A stretch of DNA of 64,000 nucleotides from Hyphomonas polymorpha PS728 (GCF_000685315.1 NZ_ARYM01000009.1:97707-161706), one strand, 5' to 3'. Positions 17,545-26,996 are shown, counted from the stretch's first letter. Made by a program: numbers and translations. Notes: generated by a model not told the origin, from the letters alone.

Positions 17545-19436
17545 GCCTTGCCCCTCCGCCGCTTGGTCTGCCGCCGCCAGACGAGAATGCCGGCCAGCGT
17601 TACCAGCAGCGGCCCGCCCCAGATATTGATGGCCTTGAGCGTTGATTCCAGCTGGTCGATGTCGCGGCGATAATCCCGTTCAATATCGCGCAGGCTTGCC
17701 CGGATGGAGAGGATATCCTCGCGCAGGGTGGCCAGCTCGCGGCGTTCGTCCTCGGTCAGCTCCGCTTCCGGATCGCCCGCAAAGAAGCCGTCTCCGGAGG
17801 CAGCGGACTGAAGCTCCGCCAGGCGTGCCTGCGCCGTGGAGAGGCGCGATTCCAGGGCAGACTGCTGGCGGAAATATTGCGCTTCGGCAGCGTCCCGCAT
17901 CGTATCTATACGGTCCATCGGCCGCAGGCTCGCTGCGCGGGACCGCAGCCGGGAAAGCTCGCCCCGCCCAGCCAGCGCGTCGAGCGCATTGAGCAGCAGG
18001 GCGCCATTGTCCGCCACCACCATGCCACTGCCCGGCACAACATAGAAATCATCTGCCAGGAAATCCGCGTCGGCGATCAGCACCATCTCGGCCGGCGTCT
18101 GGCTGGCGGCGATGTGGGGCGGCAGGTTTGCCGCCTCGGCGCGGGCGGCTTCCGCCTCGGCCGGGTCAGCAGGCTGATCCATCGGCGGCGGGCCATCGGG
18201 AAAGGCAGTGGAGAGGTTTCCCGAAAGGCGCGCGGCAATCACCAGCGGCGCGGGCTCGGTCATATAGCTCTGCAACACTTCGTTCGGGCCCATATCGCGC
18301 GCCGCGCGGGCGGGATCGATATAGGAAGGGCTGGGCCCCGTAGTGATCAGCGGCGCGAAGGTCTCGCCTGCCGGCAAGTCATTCACGATCAACGCGCCGG
18401 GGGCGCCGAAATTGATCACGCGCATCAGGTCTGCCGTGATCGGATCTTCCCGGCTCATCGTTTCAGCTGGCACGCCCACGAACAGGGGGTGGGCCATCTC
18501 CTCGATACGCCCGCCGAAGGAGTCCACCGGTACGGTCAGCGCATTGGCCGCATCGGCCACCGCTTGCGGCGCCAGTTCCACGCCCCAGGCCGCCCCCAGC
18601 CGCCCGAGGCCGGAGCGGGCGAGGGAGTCTGTCGCCGAAAACATGGCTCCGGAAAGCGCCGTCTTGGCGGCGGGATCCACCACGAAAATGGCGCGCCCGT
18701 TGCGCAGCACGAACTGGTCGATCAGCCATTCCTGCCGGACCGTCAGCGGCCCCGGATGGGCCACCAGCAGCACGTCCATCTCCGGCAGGGAGTGGAAATC
18801 CTCCGGGATCTGCTCCACCGTGAAGCTGCGCCCGATATCCTGTAACACCACATAGCCGCTTTCAGCGTTCAGCGCGCGCATGCCAGGCAGCGAGCTGAGG
18901 ATGCCGACTTTCGGCGGCGTGGGATTGTCCAGCCGGGCAATCATCCGGGTAAGGTCATATTCCAGCGTCGTCTCGCGCTCGGGCGCGAGGAAAGGGATGA
19001 GGCGCAGGTCGTCGATCGTGTTGCGGCCTATGATGCCGAAATAGAGCGGATCGCTCCCCGCGGCAGGAATGGCGCTGATGCCGGCGGCGAGGGCTTCATC
19101 CTCGGCCTCGGAGAAGGGTTTGGGGTCAATCTCCCGCACGCGGACATTGCCGCCCGATTCGGCGGCGTAGGTTGCCAGCAGCTCGCGTACACGGGCCGCA
19201 TGGGCCTGGATCGCCGGATAATCCTGCCCCACGCGGCGGGAATAGACGTAAGTAAGCTCCACCGGCTCGGCCAGATCGCGCAGCGTCACCCGCGTGGCAT
19301 CCGACAGCGTGTAGAGCTTGCCTTCGGTAAAATCGAGGCGCGCGCCGGCCAGCAGCTTCTGCGCGGCAATGTTCCCCGCCAGCAGGATCACGCCTGCCAG
19401 CAGCGTCATGACCAGAATATAGCGCCGCGCCTGCAT
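17541..19436 (-). CDS. GldG-like ABC transporter auxiliary protein
   Basis: A 631-residue protein with an N-terminal membrane segment (TLLAGVILLAGNIAAQ) and a C-terminal one (INIWGGPLLVTLAGILVWRRQ) enclosing a large periplasmic part. FTEGKLYTLSDATRVTLRDL is characteristic of the GldG/ABC-type uncharacterised transport family. A coiled coil of about 90 residues (near 500-600) precedes the last helix. In Bacteroidetes GldG acts with GldA/GldF in gliding; in proteobacteria the exported substrate is unknown. It lies 2 bases downstream of the permease gene. Confidence 0.86.
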   Translation of the reverse strand: MQARRYILVMTLLAGVILLAGNIAAQKLLAGARLDFTEGKLYTLSDATRVTLRDLAEPVELTYVYSRRVGQDYPAIQAHAARVRELLATYAAESGGNVRVREIDPKPFSEAEDEALAAGISAIPAAGSDPLYFGIIGRNTIDDLRLIPFLAPERETTLEYDLTRMIARLDNPTPPKVGILSSLPGMRALNAESGYVVLQDIGRSFTVEQIPEDFHSLPEMDVLLVAHPGPLTVRQEWLIDQFVLRNGRAIFVVDPAAKTALSGAMFSATDSLARSGLGRLGAAWGVELAPQAVADAANALTVPVDSFGGRIEEMAHPLFVGVPAETMSREDPITADLMRVINFGAPGALIVNDLPAGETFAPLITTGPSPSYIDPARAARDMGPNEVLQSYMTEPAPLVIAARLSGNLSTAFPDGPPPMDQPADPAEAEAARAEAANLPPHIAASQTPAEMVLIADADFLADDFYVVPGSGMVVADNGALLLNALDALAGRGELSRLRSRAASLRPMDRIDTMRDAAEAQYFRQQSALESRLSTAQARLAELQSAASGDGFFAGDPEAELTEDERRELATLREDILSIRASLRDIERDYRRDIDQLESTLKAINIWGGPLLVTLAGILVWRRQTKRRRGKA

Positions 19437-19438
19437 AC

Positions 19439-20197
19439 CTAGCCAAGCCTCCGGCGCGACGCCCAGAGGCCGTTAAGGAAGGCAAAGGTGGCAGTAAAGC
19501 CCAGGAAATAGGCCACGACGCGCAGTTCCAGCACGCCGCGCTGGGCGCTTTCAAACTGGGTGATGAAGGAAAAGCGCGCGATGAGATCGGCAAAGCCGGT
19601 GCCGAATAGCGTTTGCACGGTTGAGAGCACCAGCGGCCAGCCCGCCGCCGTAAAGATGAAAGCGACGACCACGGAAATCACGAACGCCGTCACCTGGCTG
19701 CCCGTCAGCGCGGAGACCGCCGCGCCGATGGAAAGATACGCCCCAGCCATCAGGAAGCTGACGAAATAGGTGAGCGCGATGGCGGCATTGTCCGGATTGC
19801 CGAGATAGTTCACGGAGATCCACATCGGCAGGGTGAGCAAAAGGCCCGTGCCCGCCACCGTCCAGGCCGCGCAGAGTTTCCCCAGAACCAGCCCCGGCAG
19901 GCCGAGTGGCAGGGAGAGAAGCAGTTCATCCGTGCCCGCCGCGCGCTCATCGGCCCAGAGGCGCATGGCAAGGGCGGGCAGGAAGATCATGTAGAGCCAG
20001 GGGTGCCAGGCAAAGAAGGGCTGAAGATCGGCCACCCCGGAATCGAAGAAGCGCGCGGCTTCCCAGGTGAAAAGGCCCAGTGCCAGCAGGAACACGGCGA
20101 GAAACACATAGGCCATGGGCGTTGCGAAATACGCATTCAGCTCACGGCGATATGTTGCGGTAAACCCGCTCATCTGTTGGCGGACGGCGCTGATCAC
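19439..20197 (-). CDS. ABC transporter permease, GldF-like
   Basis: A 252-residue protein with six hydrophobic segments. YRRELNAYFATPMAYVFLAVFL at the N-terminus and LPALAMRLWADERAAGTDELLLSLP are typical of ABC-2 permeases of the GldF type. It overlaps the upstream ATPase gene by 4 bases and is followed by the GldG-like gene, so these form one exporter. Confidence 0.88.
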   Translation of the reverse strand: MISAVRQQMSGFTATYRRELNAYFATPMAYVFLAVFLLALGLFTWEAARFFDSGVADLQPFFAWHPWLYMIFLPALAMRLWADERAAGTDELLLSLPLGLPGLVLGKLCAAWTVAGTGLLLTLPMWISVNYLGNPDNAAIALTYFVSFLMAGAYLSIGAAVSALTGSQVTAFVISVVVAFIFTAAGWPLVLSTVQTLFGTGFADLIARFSFITQFESAQRGVLELRVVAYFLGFTATFAFLNGLWASRRRLG

Positions 20198-20925
20198 AGC
20201 GTTTCCTCCTCCACCTGATCGGTCAGGCGGGCAAAGGCGCTTTCCAGCGTGCCGTCATCGCTGCGCTTGGCCAGGCCTGCGGGCGTGTCATCGGCCACGA
20301 TCCGCCCCCGGCTGACCAGCACCGCGCGGTGACACATCGCGGGCACTTCGGTCAGTGTGTGGGTGGAGATGATGATCGCCTTGGTGGGCGCCATCCGGGC
20401 GATCAGCGCGCGCACGGCGCGTTTCTGGTTGGGGTCGAGGCCATCGGTCGGCTCGTCCAGCACCAGCACGGGCGGGTCGTGCAGAATGGCGCCTGCAAGG
20501 CCCACCCGGCGGCGATAGCCTTTGGAGAGCGCGCCGATCCGCTGGCCCAGAACGCCGGAAATCCGCGCATCGGCAATCGTGCGCTCAATGGCGTCCTTGC
20601 GCTGCGCTTTTGGGAGCTGCCGGGCGCTGGCGAGGAAAGCGAGAAACTCCGGCGGCGTCATGTCATTATAGAGCGGCGCGCCCTCGGGCAGGTATCCGAG
20701 GGCGGCCTGCGCGGCGCGGCGCTCGGAAATGATGGATTTCCCGTCGATCAGCACATCGCCCACATCCGGCTCCAGCACCCCGGCAATCATCCGCATCGTG
20801 GTGGATTTGCCCGCCCCGTTCGGCCCCAGAAAGCCCAGCACGGTGCCCTTCTCCACGGCAAAGGATATGCCGCGCACGGCCTGCTTGGTCCCATAGGCTT
20901 TTTCGAGCGATCTGACGTCCAGCAT
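20194..20925 (-). CDS. ABC transporter ATP-binding protein, GldA-like
   Basis: A 243-residue ATPase with Walker A GPNGAGKST, signature LSKGYRRRVGLA and Walker B LVLDEPTDGLDPNQ. The L-SKGYRRRVGLA version of the signature is typical of the GldA/NosF-like class of ABC-2 exporters. It is the first gene of the operon 20925-16489, transcribed leftwards. Confidence 0.9.
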   Translation of the reverse strand: MLDVRSLEKAYGTKQAVRGISFAVEKGTVLGFLGPNGAGKSTTMRMIAGVLEPDVGDVLIDGKSIISERRAAQAALGYLPEGAPLYNDMTPPEFLAFLASARQLPKAQRKDAIERTIADARISGVLGQRIGALSKGYRRRVGLAGAILHDPPVLVLDEPTDGLDPNQKRAVRALIARMAPTKAIIISTHTLTEVPAMCHRAVLVSRGRIVADDTPAGLAKRSDDGTLESAFARLTDQVEEETL

Positions 20926-21022
20926 GAATGTCCCGCGCTTCAGCGTGCCCCCGTGATAGCGGGCGTCGCTCCAAGGTCAAAGCCGAACCCTCAGAGATTA
21001 CGGGCGTTTCATGTCAGAAGGG

Positions 21023-21778
21023 TCAGGCAGAAAACCGCGCGACCTCTTCGATCACGCATTTGGCCGCCACCGCGACAATCTTTCCGCCATCTTCGACGCT
21101 CGATTGCGTGGGGTCCGAGCCGATCCGGCCATCGGGGAAGTCGCGGCGATACTGGATGGCGTCGCCAATCGTGCCCGAGGGCGCAATCTTCGGGCTCATC
21201 GCGGTCTTGCTGCGCTCGCGCTCGGGGTATCCCCAATAGGTGACGGAGACCTCAGACGGCGTGGCGTGGCTGCCATGACCCACGGGGTAAAGCTCGTTGC
21301 AGATGCCCATCACTTCCTTGAAGTCCCACCAGTCGCGGCGTTTCAGGCTGAGGCCGGGGCGGTTGGTCTCCCCGCGCGGGTCAAAGCTGCGGCGGGCATG
21401 GATTTCGGAGAAGGCCGCCTCGATGGTGGCAATGTTGCCGCCATGCCCGTTCAGCCAGTAGATCCGCTCAAAGCCATGCCGCATCAGGCTCTCGGTCCAA
21501 TCCGTCATCACGGCGATCATGGTTGAAGGGCGCAGGGTGATCGTGCCGGTAAAGCCAAGGTGATGCTGCGCGCAGCCGACATTGAAGGTCGGCCCCACAA
21601 GAATATCGTCCGGCGCCAGGCTCTCGGCATGGTTGGCGATGATTTCCGGGCACAGAGCATCGGTGCCGATAAAGCCGTTGGGCCCATGCTGCTCGAACGA
21701 GCCGATGGGGATGACGATGGTTTTCGATTTCTTCAGCCAGGCTTCGATGTCGGGCCAGGTGGAAACGGGAAGGCGCAT
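21023..21778 (-). CDS. Creatininase family protein
   Basis: A 251-residue metal-dependent amidohydrolase of the creatininase/MftE family. Metal ligands appear in GSFEQHGPNGFIGTDA (Glu, His, Asp) and in the NGHGGN motif. The C-terminal segment with GHGSHATPSEVS is also conserved. Members cleave cyclic amides, mycofactocin precursors or formamide intermediates, so the substrate is open. AAAGGA precedes the ATG at 21778, 4 bases after the purK stop, so it is the third gene of the purE-purK operon. A longer N-terminal extension in the same frame lies inside purK and is rejected. Confidence 0.86.
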   Translation of the reverse strand: MRLPVSTWPDIEAWLKKSKTIVIPIGSFEQHGPNGFIGTDALCPEIIANHAESLAPDDILVGPTFNVGCAQHHLGFTGTITLRPSTMIAVMTDWTESLMRHGFERIYWLNGHGGNIATIEAAFSEIHARRSFDPRGETNRPGLSLKRRDWWDFKEVMGICNELYPVGHGSHATPSEVSVTYWGYPERERSKTAMSPKIAPSGTIGDAIQYRRDFPDGRIGSDPTQSSVEDGGKIVAVAAKCVIEEVARFSA

Positions 21779-21782
21779 GAGA

Positions 21783-22862
21783 CTAGTCCTTTCGCGGGGC
21801 AAGCCGGCGGGTGATATGGCCCATCTTGCGTCCGGGCCGGGCCTCACGCTTGCCGTAGAGGGTCAGAATATCATTCTTTCCGAGCGTTTGCGGGTCCACA
21901 AGGCCTGCGTCCCCGATCAGGTTCAGCATTTCCGCATCAAACAGGCGCCTTGTATCGCCCAGCGGCCAGCCGGCCACGGCGCGGATATGCTGCTCGAACT
22001 GGCCAGTCTGGCAGGCTTCCGGCGTCCAGTGGCCGGAATTGTGCACGCGCGGGGCAAATTCGTTGGCCAGCAGCGTGCCATCCGGCAGCACAAAGAATTC
22101 CAGCGCCAGCACGCCCACATGGCCCAGCGCTTCGGCCAGATGCATCGCCTTGGCGCGCGCTTCGTCCTCCACAGACCGCGCGAGGCCAGAAGGTACGGTG
22201 GAGCGGGAAAGGATGCCGTTCTCATGTTCATTGCGCGGCGGCGCCCAGCTCGTCGTCTCGCCGGTCAGGCTGCGCGCCACCAGCACGGAGATTTCACACT
22301 GGAAGGCAATGGCGCCTTCCAGAATCGCAGGCGCCCCGCCGATCTTCTGCCAGGCGGCGTCCGCTTCGGCAGCGTCATGTACCCACGCCTGCCCCTTGCC
22401 GTCATAGCCTTCGCGGCGCGTCTTCAGCACGCCTTTGCCGCCGAGCTCCGCCAGCGCGGCGGGAATGTCGCCCGCCGCATCAATCTGCCGGAAGGGCGCG
22501 GTCGGGATGCCATGCGCGTTGAGAAAGGTCTTCTCGGTGAGGCGATCCTGCGACACCGACAGCGATTTTGCCCCCGGCAGTACGCGCTTGCCCGCCCGCT
22601 CGATGATCTCGGCGCTCGCCACTGGCACATTCTCGAATTCCAGCGTGACGACATCACAGGCGGCGGCAAATTCGGTGAGCGCGTCGGCGTCATCCCAGTC
22701 TGCCTGCAAGGCGCCGGCCGCCACCCGGCCGGCCGGCGGGTCATCCTCGGGAGAATAGATCAGAACATCGAAACCGAGTTGCGCTGCGGCGCTCGCCATC
22801 ATCCGGCCAAGCTGCCCGCCGCCCAATATCCCGATCGTCGCGCCGGGGCGAAGCGGGCTCAT
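21783..22862 (-). CDS. purK: 5-(carboxyamino)imidazole ribonucleotide synthase PurK
   Basis: A 359-residue ATP-grasp enzyme that makes N5-CAIR from AIR, bicarbonate and ATP in purine synthesis. The N-terminus [17 protein letters not shown] is diagnostic. [14 protein letters not shown] and [29 protein letters not shown] segments are the ATP-grasp and metal-binding regions. The start overlaps the purE stop by 4 bases, which couples the two steps. Confidence 0.95.
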   Translation of the reverse strand: MSPLRPGATIGILGGGQLGRMMASAAAQLGFDVLIYSPEDDPPAGRVAAGALQADWDDADALTEFAAACDVVTLEFENVPVASAEIIERAGKRVLPGAKSLSVSQDRLTEKTFLNAHGIPTAPFRQIDAAGDIPAALAELGGKGVLKTRREGYDGKGQAWVHDAAEADAAWQKIGGAPAILEGAIAFQCEISVLVARSLTGETTSWAPPRNEHENGILSRSTVPSGLARSVEDEARAKAMHLAEALGHVGVLALEFFVLPDGTLLANEFAPRVHNSGHWTPEACQTGQFEQHIRAVAGWPLGDTRRLFDAEMLNLIGDAGLVDPQTLGKNDILTLYGKREARPGRKMGHITRRLAPRKD

Positions 22863-23353
22863 TCCTCGGGAACCTCTTTCACCGCTGCCGTCTGCGCCGC
22901 GCGGAAAGCGTCGAGCTTTGCCGCCACGCCCGTGTCTTCCAGAGCAATGATCGAGGCTGCGAGAATCCCGGCATTGGCCGCCCCGGCCTCGCCAATCGCC
23001 AGCGTCCCCACCGGAACGCCCTTGGGCATTTGCACGATGGAAAGCAGGCTATCGAGACCTTTGAGGGCTTTGGATTGAACCGGCACGCCCAGCACCGGCA
23101 GCGGCGTCATCGAGGCGGCCATGCCGGGCAGGTGGGCCGCCCCGCCTGCGCCGGCGATGATCACCTTCAGGCCGCGCTCTTTCGCCGTGGTGGCATACTC
23201 GACCAGCCTCTGGGGGGTGCGGTGCGCCGAAACGATCTTCGCCTCGAAGGCGACGCCCATATCCTCGAGAATCTTCGCGGCCTCGCGCATCACTGGCCAG
23301 TCAGACTGGCTGCCCATGATGATGCCCACAACCGGGGAGCGCGCCTTGTCCAT
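22859..23353 (-). CDS. purE: N5-carboxyaminoimidazole ribonucleotide mutase PurE
   Basis: A 164-residue class I PurE that converts N5-CAIR to [17 protein letters not shown] near the N-terminus is the substrate-binding signature, followed by SAHRTPQRL and [12 protein letters not shown], with the catalytic His in SAHR and AAHL. The ATG at 23353 (MDKARSPVV) is preferred over an upstream start that would add a non-homologous leader. First gene of purE-purK-creatininase. Confidence 0.95.
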   Translation of the reverse strand: MDKARSPVVGIIMGSQSDWPVMREAAKILEDMGVAFEAKIVSAHRTPQRLVEYATTAKERGLKVIIAGAGGAAHLPGMAASMTPLPVLGVPVQSKALKGLDSLLSIVQMPKGVPVGTLAIGEAGAANAGILAASIIALEDTGVAAKLDAFRAAQTAAVKEVPEE

Positions 23354-23486
23354 GCCTGCCTCGCCGCTGGAAAGCGCGCACCATAAGTATGCGCGGCCTC
23401 TGGTCAACCGGTCCTGTGAGGGGAAACCAGCGGCGGGGAATACAGATCTCCTCTACAAGCGCTGCGAACAGGGTTAGTGTTAACAG

Positions 23487-24173
23487 ATGCCGACAGAGCT
23501 GCCCCCGCTGACTGATGCCGAAAAGCGTGCCCTGATCGATGCACTCGGGGTTGATCTGGCGCGGCTGGACCTGCGCGCCCGCGCCGCCATCGAGGCGCTT
23601 GCCGAAGAAGTGATCGCCCTGCGCGAAGAGGCCGATACGCTGCGGGCAAGCCTGGCCGACGCCGCCCTGCTGGCCGACAATGACGCGCTCTGCCCGGTCT
23701 TCAACCGCCGCGCCTTCGAGCGGGAAGTGCGCCGCGAAATCGCGCTTTCCGGCCGGTTCCAGACGCCGCTGACCCTGATTTTCATCGATCTGGACAACTT
23801 CAAGACGGTTAACGATGTCTATGGCCATGCCGCTGGGGACAGCGTGCTTCTGAAAGTGTCTGACATTCTGCTGGCCCGCACACGGGAGACAGACATTGTC
23901 GGCCGCCTCGGCGGAGATGAGTTCGGCATCGTGCTGGCCCATGCCAGCCTTGAGGACAGCCGCCGCAAGGCCGCCCAGCTCGCCGGCGCAATCGATGCGC
24001 TGGAAGTGCGGGGGGAGGAGGGCTCGTCTCTGCCTCCGGTCCAGATCGGAGCGTCCTGCGGCGCGGTCGAATGGAGCGCGGGCCAAAGCCCGGCGGCGCT
24101 CATTGCGCGAGCAGATCAGGCAATGTTTGCCGAAAAAGCGCGCCGGAAGGGCGAAGGGCGCACATTAAGGTGA
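23487..24173 (+). CDS. Soluble GGDEF-domain diguanylate cyclase
   Basis: A 228-residue protein with a short, probably coiled-coil N-terminus (about residues 10-60) and one GGDEF domain. The active-site loop is intact (GGDEF, 142-146) and the metal/substrate region FIDLDNFKTVNDVYGHAAGD is conserved. An RETD I-site (133-136) lies exactly five residues before GGDEF, the usual position for feedback inhibition by c-di-GMP. There is no sensor domain and no membrane segment, so activity may be set by partner proteins or dimerisation. Confidence 0.92.
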   Translation: MPTELPPLTDAEKRALIDALGVDLARLDLRARAAIEALAEEVIALREEADTLRASLADAALLADNDALCPVFNRRAFEREVRREIALSGRFQTPLTLIFIDLDNFKTVNDVYGHAAGDSVLLKVSDILLARTRETDIVGRLGGDEFGIVLAHASLEDSRRKAAQLAGAIDALEVRGEEGSSLPPVQIGASCGAVEWSAGQSPAALIARADQAMFAEKARRKGEGRTLR

Positions 24174-24275
24174 AAATGCGGCAAGATACGTGGTTCTACC
24201 CATGACTCACCTACACGTGTGTGGCATTCTTGCATCACCGGTCAAACCGGACCGGAGACGTAAAGGAGACTGCCT

Positions 24276-24443
24276 ATGTCGCTCAACGGTCGCATCAGTG
24301 AACTTGCTGCAAAGCACCGCAATCTGGACGAACAGATTTCCACCGAACAGAAACGCCCCTCTGCCGATGGCCTGGTCCTCAAGGATTTGAAGCGACAGAA
24401 ACTCAGGATTAAGGAGCAGCTGCGACACCTCAAAGTCAGCTAG
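24276..24443 (+). CDS. DUF465 (YdcH-like) small protein
   Basis: A 55-residue protein starting MSLNGRISELAAKHRNLDEQI and ending with KDLKRQKLRIKEQLRHLKVS. This is the DUF465/YdcH pattern: a short helical hairpin with the conserved H-x-x-LD and LK-x-QKL-x-x-K elements. AAAGGAG lies 8 bases before the ATG. It lies 102 bases after the diguanylate cyclase gene. The family function is unknown. Confidence 0.8.
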   Translation: MSLNGRISELAAKHRNLDEQISTEQKRPSADGLVLKDLKRQKLRIKEQLRHLKVS

Positions 24444-24456
24444 CCCTATCCCGGCA

Positions 24457-24499
24457 GTCCCGTTCCTGGGGGGCCGCAGGGCCTCAAAAGGAACGGGAC
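24457..24499. repeat. Inverted repeat after the DUF465 gene
   Basis: GTCCCGTTCCT (24457-24467) is perfectly complementary to AGGAACGGGAC (24489-24499), with a 21-base G/C-rich loop. It is not followed by a T run, so it may be a mRNA 3'-stabilising hairpin or an unusual terminator. Confidence 0.55.
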
Positions 24500-24549
24500 A
24501 CATGCCCTCCACCCAATCCAGCCTTTCTATCCCCATGGCCGCCTGAACC

Positions 24550-25308
24550 ATGGCTCAGCCTGTAACCCTTGTTCTTGGCCTTGGCCGTGAAACCGGAGAG
24601 GCAATCGCCCGCCGCTTCGAAGATGAAGGCCACCGGGTTCTGGTCGCAGATCCGTCACTGGAGCGGATCGAGGCCGCCCGCGACACGCTCGATGAAGCGA
24701 TCGAGTTCTATCATGGCGATCTGTCGACCAAGCTCGGCCTGCGCAACGCCGTCACCGCCGCAATCGAGGCGTTCGGCCGGATAGATCATGCCGTCATCGT
24801 GCCCCCCTATGAAGACCCCGACACGTTGCTCGATCTTGCCCAGGAGAAGTTCGAAAAAGCGCTCGGCAGGTCCGCCCGTGGCGCGGCGCTGGCCCTGCGG
24901 GTCGTGGCAGAGCGCCTGCTGGAACAGGAAGATCTCCCTGAAACCGGGGTCGAGCGCAAACGCCAGAAGGGCTCGGTCACCTTCGTTCTGCGCTATGCCG
25001 CGCAGGCCTCCATGCCGGGCCGTTTCACCGATACGGTCGCCCAGGCTGCCGTGCAGGGCGTCATGCGGGCCGGCGCGCTGGAGCTTGCCGAACATGCCAT
25101 CCGCGTGAATGCGATTGTGTCCCTCCGCCCCAGCGAGGAGCGGGCAACGCCCTGGTCGCTCGGGCGTGTGCCGCTTGGCCGCGCGGTGCTCGCCGATGAG
25201 ATCGCCGGCGCGGCCTTTTTCCTCGCCTCGCGGGACGCGGCCTTCATGACCGGGCAAAGCCTGATCATGGATGGCGGCCGCGCCACGCTTTCGGGCGTGC
25301 TGGACTAG
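24550..25308 (+). CDS. Degenerate short-chain dehydrogenase/reductase-like protein
   Basis: A 252-residue Rossmann protein recognisable as SDR from ELAEHAIRVNAI and the C-terminal ADEIAGAAFFLASRDAAFMTGQSLIMDGG. The catalytic Tyr-x3-Lys is missing: the aligned positions are Asp161 and Gln165 in DTVAQAAVQG. The NAG motif is replaced by VIVPPYE, and the nucleotide loop reads GLGRETGEAIA rather than TGxxxGIG. It is therefore probably not a working oxidoreductase and may bind a ligand or partner. It lies about 100 bases after the DUF465 gene. Confidence 0.8.
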   Translation: MAQPVTLVLGLGRETGEAIARRFEDEGHRVLVADPSLERIEAARDTLDEAIEFYHGDLSTKLGLRNAVTAAIEAFGRIDHAVIVPPYEDPDTLLDLAQEKFEKALGRSARGAALALRVVAERLLEQEDLPETGVERKRQKGSVTFVLRYAAQASMPGRFTDTVAQAAVQGVMRAGALELAEHAIRVNAIVSLRPSEERATPWSLGRVPLGRAVLADEIAGAAFFLASRDAAFMTGQSLIMDGGRATLSGVLD

Positions 25309-25310
25309 CG

Positions 25311-26996
25311 CTAGAGAGTTTTCAGCGGCGAGACGCCGCCGGCCTCTGCCACGGCCTCAAAGCTCGCAACCGTCTCTGTGCTGAAGGTCTCGGTATAGAT
25401 GTCCGACACCTTGCGGAACACCGCCCGCGCCGTAGACGGCGTCAGCGTCACCAGCGTGTAGCCATGGCCGAAGGGATCATGCCACACCACTTCCTGGTTG
25501 GCATCGGCAATCTGCTGGCCGAGGTCTGGCACGTTCTTCACATACGCGCCCATGCCGGGGGAGGAGATGGATGTGCAGCCAAACTCTACCCCGCGCCGCG
25601 CGCCGGATGCATCGTAAAGTTCGTTGGCATAGGCCGTATGCGTATCACCTGCCAGCGTCACGAGCCGGGCATTGGCCGCTGCTGCGCTCTGGTAAAGACG
25701 CTCGCGCGCAGCCGGGTAGCCGTCCCACGCATCCAGGTTCCAGGGCAGGCCCAGCGCGGTAAAGGCGAGGAAAGCGCGCACCTCGGGCATGTCCTGTGCG
25801 GCCACCTGTTCGGGTGTCAGCGTTTGGGTGAAATTGGGCAATGCCACGCGCGCCATGATCACCTGATTGGCAAGAACCTGCCAGGCAGCGCCGGATGAAA
25901 CGGATTTGGAAAGCTCCGTATCCAGCCAGCTTTCCTGCTCGGCGCCCAGCATCGTGCGGGCCGGATCGGCGGCGGTCTGCAGCAGTTCGCGTGCCTTGCC
26001 GCCCGCTTCCAGCGGCGAAGCGGCGTTGCCCAGTGCGCTCGCCCAGCTCAGGCTTTCCGAACGCCCCGTCAGGCGCGTTTCCAGGGCGTGCATCGTTGCC
26101 ACATCGCCAAAGCGGAAGCTGCGCCAGGCTGCCGATGTGATCTCTCCGGGCTTGATGTCGCGGATAGGCATCCATTCGAAATAGGCCTGCACCGCGGCCA
26201 TTTTCCGGTCGCTCCACTCGCCTTCGCCATCCTCCGGGTTATGGTTCTGCGCGCCGGTGCGGTAGGCGTCATTGGCGCTTTCATGGTCGTCCCAGGTGCA
26301 GATCCAGGGCACAGCGGCATGGGCCGCCTGCAGGTTGGGATCGGTCTTGTACTGAGCATGACGCTGGCGATAGTCGGCCAGGGTCACAATCTCCGTGGAC
26401 GGTTCATGCATCCGGTCCAGCTTGGCAGCAATATCGCCGCCATATCCGTCGATACCGTATTCGTAGATATAATCGCCCAGATGCACGATCACGTCGAGGT
26501 TGGGTTCGGCGGCCAGTGCCTTGTAGGCGTTGAACAGGCCGAACTGCCAGTTGGAACAGGAAACCACGGCAAGGTTCACCGCGCTTGTTCCGCTGGCGGC
26601 CGGTGTGCGCAGACGCCCGGTGGGGGAAACCACATCGCCATGATCGGTCAGTGCGGTGAAGCGGTAGGTATAGTCCGACCCCGGCTGCAGGCCGGCGGCG
26701 TCCACCTTCACGCAATAGTCGCGCGCTTCGCTTGCTTCGGTGACACCGGCGGCAACCGGGCTTTCCTGGCCCGCACGCAGCACTTCCCAGCGCACGGGGA
26801 TGGCGCCGGCGCCCGAAAGGGGCGTCACGCGCGTCCAGAGGATGATCCTGTCGGGCAGGGGATCGCCAGAGGCAACCCCGTGCTGGAAGGCCACCTCGCC
26901 CTTATACGTTTGCGGGCCCGTCTGGCCGCAGGCGGCCAAAGCCACCGTACCCAATGCTGCGCCGCCCAGCAGGCCGCGCCGTGTAACCTGTGTCAT
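25311..26996 (-). CDS. phoD: PhoD-family alkaline phosphatase, Tat-exported
   Basis: A 561-residue PhoD-like phosphodiesterase/phosphatase. The N-terminus has a twin-arginine signal (TRRGLLGG) ending in LAAC-G, a possible lipobox with Cys23. Domain motifs are FQHGVASGDP and ILWTRVTP at the start, HLGDYIYEYG, CTWDDHESAND and LAGDTHTAYANEL, which carry the metal ligands. The ATG at 26996 is chosen because it places the Tat motif at residues 6-7. It acts in the cell envelope to release phosphate from organic esters. A PhoA-type enzyme is also encoded at 46455. Confidence 0.9.
   Translation of the reverse strand: MTQVTRRGLLGGAALGTVALAACGQTGPQTYKGEVAFQHGVASGDPLPDRIILWTRVTPLSGAGAIPVRWEVLRAGQESPVAAGVTEASEARDYCVKVDAAGLQPGSDYTYRFTALTDHGDVVSPTGRLRTPAASGTSAVNLAVVSCSNWQFGLFNAYKALAAEPNLDVIVHLGDYIYEYGIDGYGGDIAAKLDRMHEPSTEIVTLADYRQRHAQYKTDPNLQAAHAAVPWICTWDDHESANDAYRTGAQNHNPEDGEGEWSDRKMAAVQAYFEWMPIRDIKPGEITSAAWRSFRFGDVATMHALETRLTGRSESLSWASALGNAASPLEAGGKARELLQTAADPARTMLGAEQESWLDTELSKSVSSGAAWQVLANQVIMARVALPNFTQTLTPEQVAAQDMPEVRAFLAFTALGLPWNLDAWDGYPAARERLYQSAAAANARLVTLAGDTHTAYANELYDASGARRGVEFGCTSISSPGMGAYVKNVPDLGQQIADANQEVVWHDPFGHGYTLVTLTPSTARAVFRKVSDIYTETFSTETVASFEAVAEAGGVSPLKTL

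Noticed and set aside
21582..23078. 498-residue plus-strand frame across purK/purE
   Set aside because: It covers three well-supported minus-strand genes and has no recognisable domain.
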